From contig CAZFHP010000011.1 of the NCBI GenBank assembly GCA_964519365.1, positions 1 to 34,844 on the forward strand: a stretch of DNA of 34,844 nucleotides, read 5' to 3'. The notes beneath the pieces are model-generated. The model did no database searches, was not told the DNA's origin, and worked only from the letters and a program-made list of their open reading frames with translations. Source of the DNA: CAZFHP01 sp964519365 (GTDB lineage: Bacteria > Babelota > Babeliae > Babelales > RVW-14). The translations under genes and the position numbers were made by a program. Shown in pieces: positions 33,013 to 34,844 of the stretch (position 1 is its first letter; every line of letters starts with the position of its first letter).

Positions 33013-34635
33013 ATGAACCAGATAAGACGCTATGGTTATATTTTTCGATATATTGTTCTTGTAATTGTTTTTTTAAGTAGTTTTGCCAAAGCATACGCAC
33101 ATCATAACAACAATAATATGCCAGCAACACGGACAACACACACAAATCTTTGTCACAATAACTACAGTAATACAATCATTACGTATGATACAAAACACGA
33201 GCCAATAGCCCATAACAACACTAATAATATAGCTCATGACTATACACACACACACCCAACACGTACCATTACGAAAGATAATTTTGAAACACTTCCTGTG
33301 TCAAACAGAGCAGAAGAAACCTGGGTTCTTTCTAACCCAATAGAATTCACAGGAGACGCAACGTTTACCGGTGTAACAACGATTGATAACGATTTAATTT
33401 TAACAAAAAATGTAACTATCAACGTCGACGAAGGTATCTTTAACAGAATCAAAGTTGGCTCAACATCACGCTCTGAAGGTTTTGAGGGCTCGCGAGCCCT
33501 TCCAGCTCCTGCAAGCCAAGTTGTTACCATCGGCGGGGGCATGCTCTTTGACGGGGAAATTGTACGAGGAGGAAGCTCGGAAATTTTTGCACCAACAATC
33601 GCTCATGATGAAGTTTCGGTTACCGGATCTACAAGCTTGCATGGGCAAATGCTCATAACAGGTGAAGTTGAACGTAACAGTAAATCAACTATTCATGGTG
33701 ACACACGAACAACAGGAAGTACTACAATTCAAGGTCAAATAACTCGTGTTGCTCCATCTATTATTCATGCTGACACGCATACCACAGGCAGTACAGTTAT
33801 TGCAGGTCAATTAACACGTGTTGCTAAATCTATTATTCACGCTGATACCCATACAACTGGCAGTACAACTATTGCCGGACGCTTAACACGTGTCGCACCA
33901 TCTATTATTCATGCCGACACCCATACAACCGGCAGCACTACTATCGCTGGACAATTAACACGTGTTGCTAAATCTATTATTCACGCTGATACGCACACAA
34001 CAGGAAGCACAACTATAGCTGGACGCGTTATGCGCGTCAGTGAATCAATAATTCATGGTGATACGCGAACAACAGGGACAACCCGAATTACTGGCCGCGT
34101 AGAACGAAGCTCGGAATCAATAATTACAGGTGGCTCATATGCAACTGGCGAAGCTCAGGTTATATCTGGAGGAAATTTAACGGTCACCGGGTCTGCAAAC
34201 TTTTATGGCACCGCCAATTTTTACGGCACCGTCAATAATCCTGCAAGAACATGGAACATAGATGAACAATTATCTGGACAAAAAGACGACGTTACAATTG
34301 GAACAGACAAAACATCTGCACACACGCTTGCAACAATTACCGTTGAACCATTTGATATGACAAACGACCAAATTGTCCTCACGCGACTCATATTTATACC
34401 TGACAATTTATCTAACTTTGAAAATACATTCATGGTCGAACATGCTATTGGAGCAAACGATGTATCACTAAATGTTCTTTCTCTCAGTACCGACGGCAAA
34501 ACACCAACAAATATCTTCTTTGCCAAAGAGGGAGAAGATCAGCTTACTATTGCTGCTTCACATAATAATGGACGTCCACTAGCAGGAACACTTTTCTTTG
34601 AAGTAATTGGCACAACAGTAACAAATATTTCATAG
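33013..34635 (+). CDS. Secreted protein with 24-residue repeats (beta-solenoid-like)
   Basis: The product has 540 residues. GAGAGGG lies just before the ATG. A signal peptide (YIFRYIVLVIVFLSSFAKAYA) is followed by a His/Asn/Thr-rich low-complexity stretch to about residue 90. Then come beta-rich units such as FTGDATFTGVTTIDNDL. From about residue 219 there are six clear and one degenerate 24-residue units of the type SIIHADTHTTGSTTIAGR preceded by LTRVAK or LTRVAP. The regular alternation of Thr/Ser/Gly and Ile/Val predicts a stacked beta structure. A non-repetitive C-terminal domain (WNIDEQLSGQKDDVTIGTD ... GTLFFEVIGTTVTNIS) ends the protein. A surface or fibre role is inference. Confidence 0.8.
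   Translation: MNQIRRYGYIFRYIVLVIVFLSSFAKAYAHHNNNNMPATRTTHTNLCHNNYSNTIITYDTKHEPIAHNNTNNIAHDYTHTHPTRTITKDNFETLPVSNRAEETWVLSNPIEFTGDATFTGVTTIDNDLILTKNVTINVDEGIFNRIKVGSTSRSEGFEGSRALPAPASQVVTIGGGMLFDGEIVRGGSSEIFAPTIAHDEVSVTGSTSLHGQMLITGEVERNSKSTIHGDTRTTGSTTIQGQITRVAPSIIHADTHTTGSTVIAGQLTRVAKSIIHADTHTTGSTTIAGRLTRVAPSIIHADTHTTGSTTIAGQLTRVAKSIIHADTHTTGSTTIAGRVMRVSESIIHGDTRTTGTTRITGRVERSSESIITGGSYATGEAQVISGGNLTVTGSANFYGTANFYGTVNNPARTWNIDEQLSGQKDDVTIGTDKTSAHTLATITVEPFDMTNDQIVLTRLIFIPDNLSNFENTFMVEHAIGANDVSLNVLSLSTDGKTPTNIFFAKEGEDQLTIAASHNNGRPLAGTLFFEVIGTTVTNIS
33667..34170 (+). repeat. 72-bp coding repeats
   Basis: Seven units of 72 bases start at 33667, 33739, 33811, 33883, 33955, 34027 and 34099. Units 2-5 are closest. 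Units 2 and 4, and 3 and 5, match best (Pro versus Lys at the same position, GQ versus GR at the end), implying duplication of a 144-base pair of units. Confidence 0.9.
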
Positions 34636-34664
34636 TACAAGATACCTAACAAAAACACCTACAG

Positions 34665-34697
34665 AAAAGGCGTATCGATTTTATCGATACGCCTTTT
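34665..34697 (+). terminator. Rho-independent terminator of the repeat-protein gene
   Basis: A perfect 15-bp stem (AAAAGGCGTATCGAT / ATCGATACGCCTTTT) with loop TTT lies 30 bases after the stop. The stem ends in four T. Confidence 0.88.
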
Positions 34698-34738
34698 CTC
34701 GCAAATTCTCTTAGCCTCACGAACATTTCATTTATGCG

Positions 34739-34808
34739 CCCACAGCTACGGCGAAAAGCGATTGGGTGCTGTAATACAGGTTGAAAGAAGGCCTGATCAA
34801 TGGGCTAC
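34739..34808. repeat. Degenerate copies of the IS200-type element end
   Basis: cccacagctacggcgaaaag (34739-34758) resembles cccacagctgcggctaagaa of the 41-bp inverted repeat at 20342. gaaggcctgatcaatgggct (34788-34807) resembles the gaagccttgcaatgggct that follows it there. The spacing differs, so this is a weak, inferred relationship. Confidence 0.4.
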
Positions 34809-34844
34809 ACATGCTATCGCCCGGAGGACACACGGCTATGCCGT

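Noticed and set aside
1..34844. tRNA, rRNA or riboswitch genes
   Set aside because: Reading both strands by eye I found no cloverleaf with a T-loop-like ggttcgaatcc and no recognisable riboswitch core. A covariance search was not possible.

Overview
The window looks like one scaffold from a low-GC Gram-negative bacterium. It has two 100-N gaps, and foldback-type sequence lies at its left edge. Most unrecognised proteins begin with signal peptides, one is a lipoprotein, and two carry ankyrin repeats. Two type II toxin-antitoxin loci are present. Together with the core-gene set, this suggests a host-associated lineage such as Candidatus Dependentiae (TM6) or a similar intracellular bacterium. 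That placement is inference from style and content; no 16S gene or other phylogenetic marker was tested.

Layout. 1-684 is the C-terminal part of an AAA/DUF4143-type ATPase. 691-5330 holds alaS and a secreted ankyrin protein on the minus strand, separated by a terminator. 5522-7111 is an acpP-fabF pair on the plus strand. 7180-7701 is a YafQ-type toxin with its ribbon-helix-helix antitoxin. 7995-10198 holds two secreted proteins of unknown function. 10393-13769 holds lysS and recJ; recJ is broken by one extra A in a homopolymer. 13841-16288 is a pair of paralogous secreted proteins with a beta-sandwich-like domain and propeller-like repeats, closed by a strong bidirectional terminator. 16342-23963 has four minus-strand genes for exported proteins of unknown function, the last of them a 1042-residue protein with a P-loop. 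Three are tightly coupled (overlaps of 1 and 17 bases). They are separated from the fourth by an island (19480-20740) with an IS200-type HUH transposase, 41-bp inverted repeats, and 21-bp and 50-bp tandem arrays. 24358-26795 holds a second ankyrin protein and an alpha/beta-hydrolase lipoprotein. 26911-32651 holds secA, an AbrB/MazE-type antitoxin next to a decayed MazF/PemK toxin, and uvrA. 33013-34635 is a secreted protein built on 24-residue repeats.

How the genes fit together. Housekeeping genes (translation: alaS, lysS; lipid: acpP, fabF; repair: recJ, uvrA; secretion: secA) are interspersed with single or paired genes for exported proteins. SecA would power export of those proteins. The most interesting structure is the transposase island. 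Its terminal sequence has been amplified into a 50-bp hairpin array on one side, and a second, unrelated minisatellite on the other side runs into the reading frame of the large exported protein.
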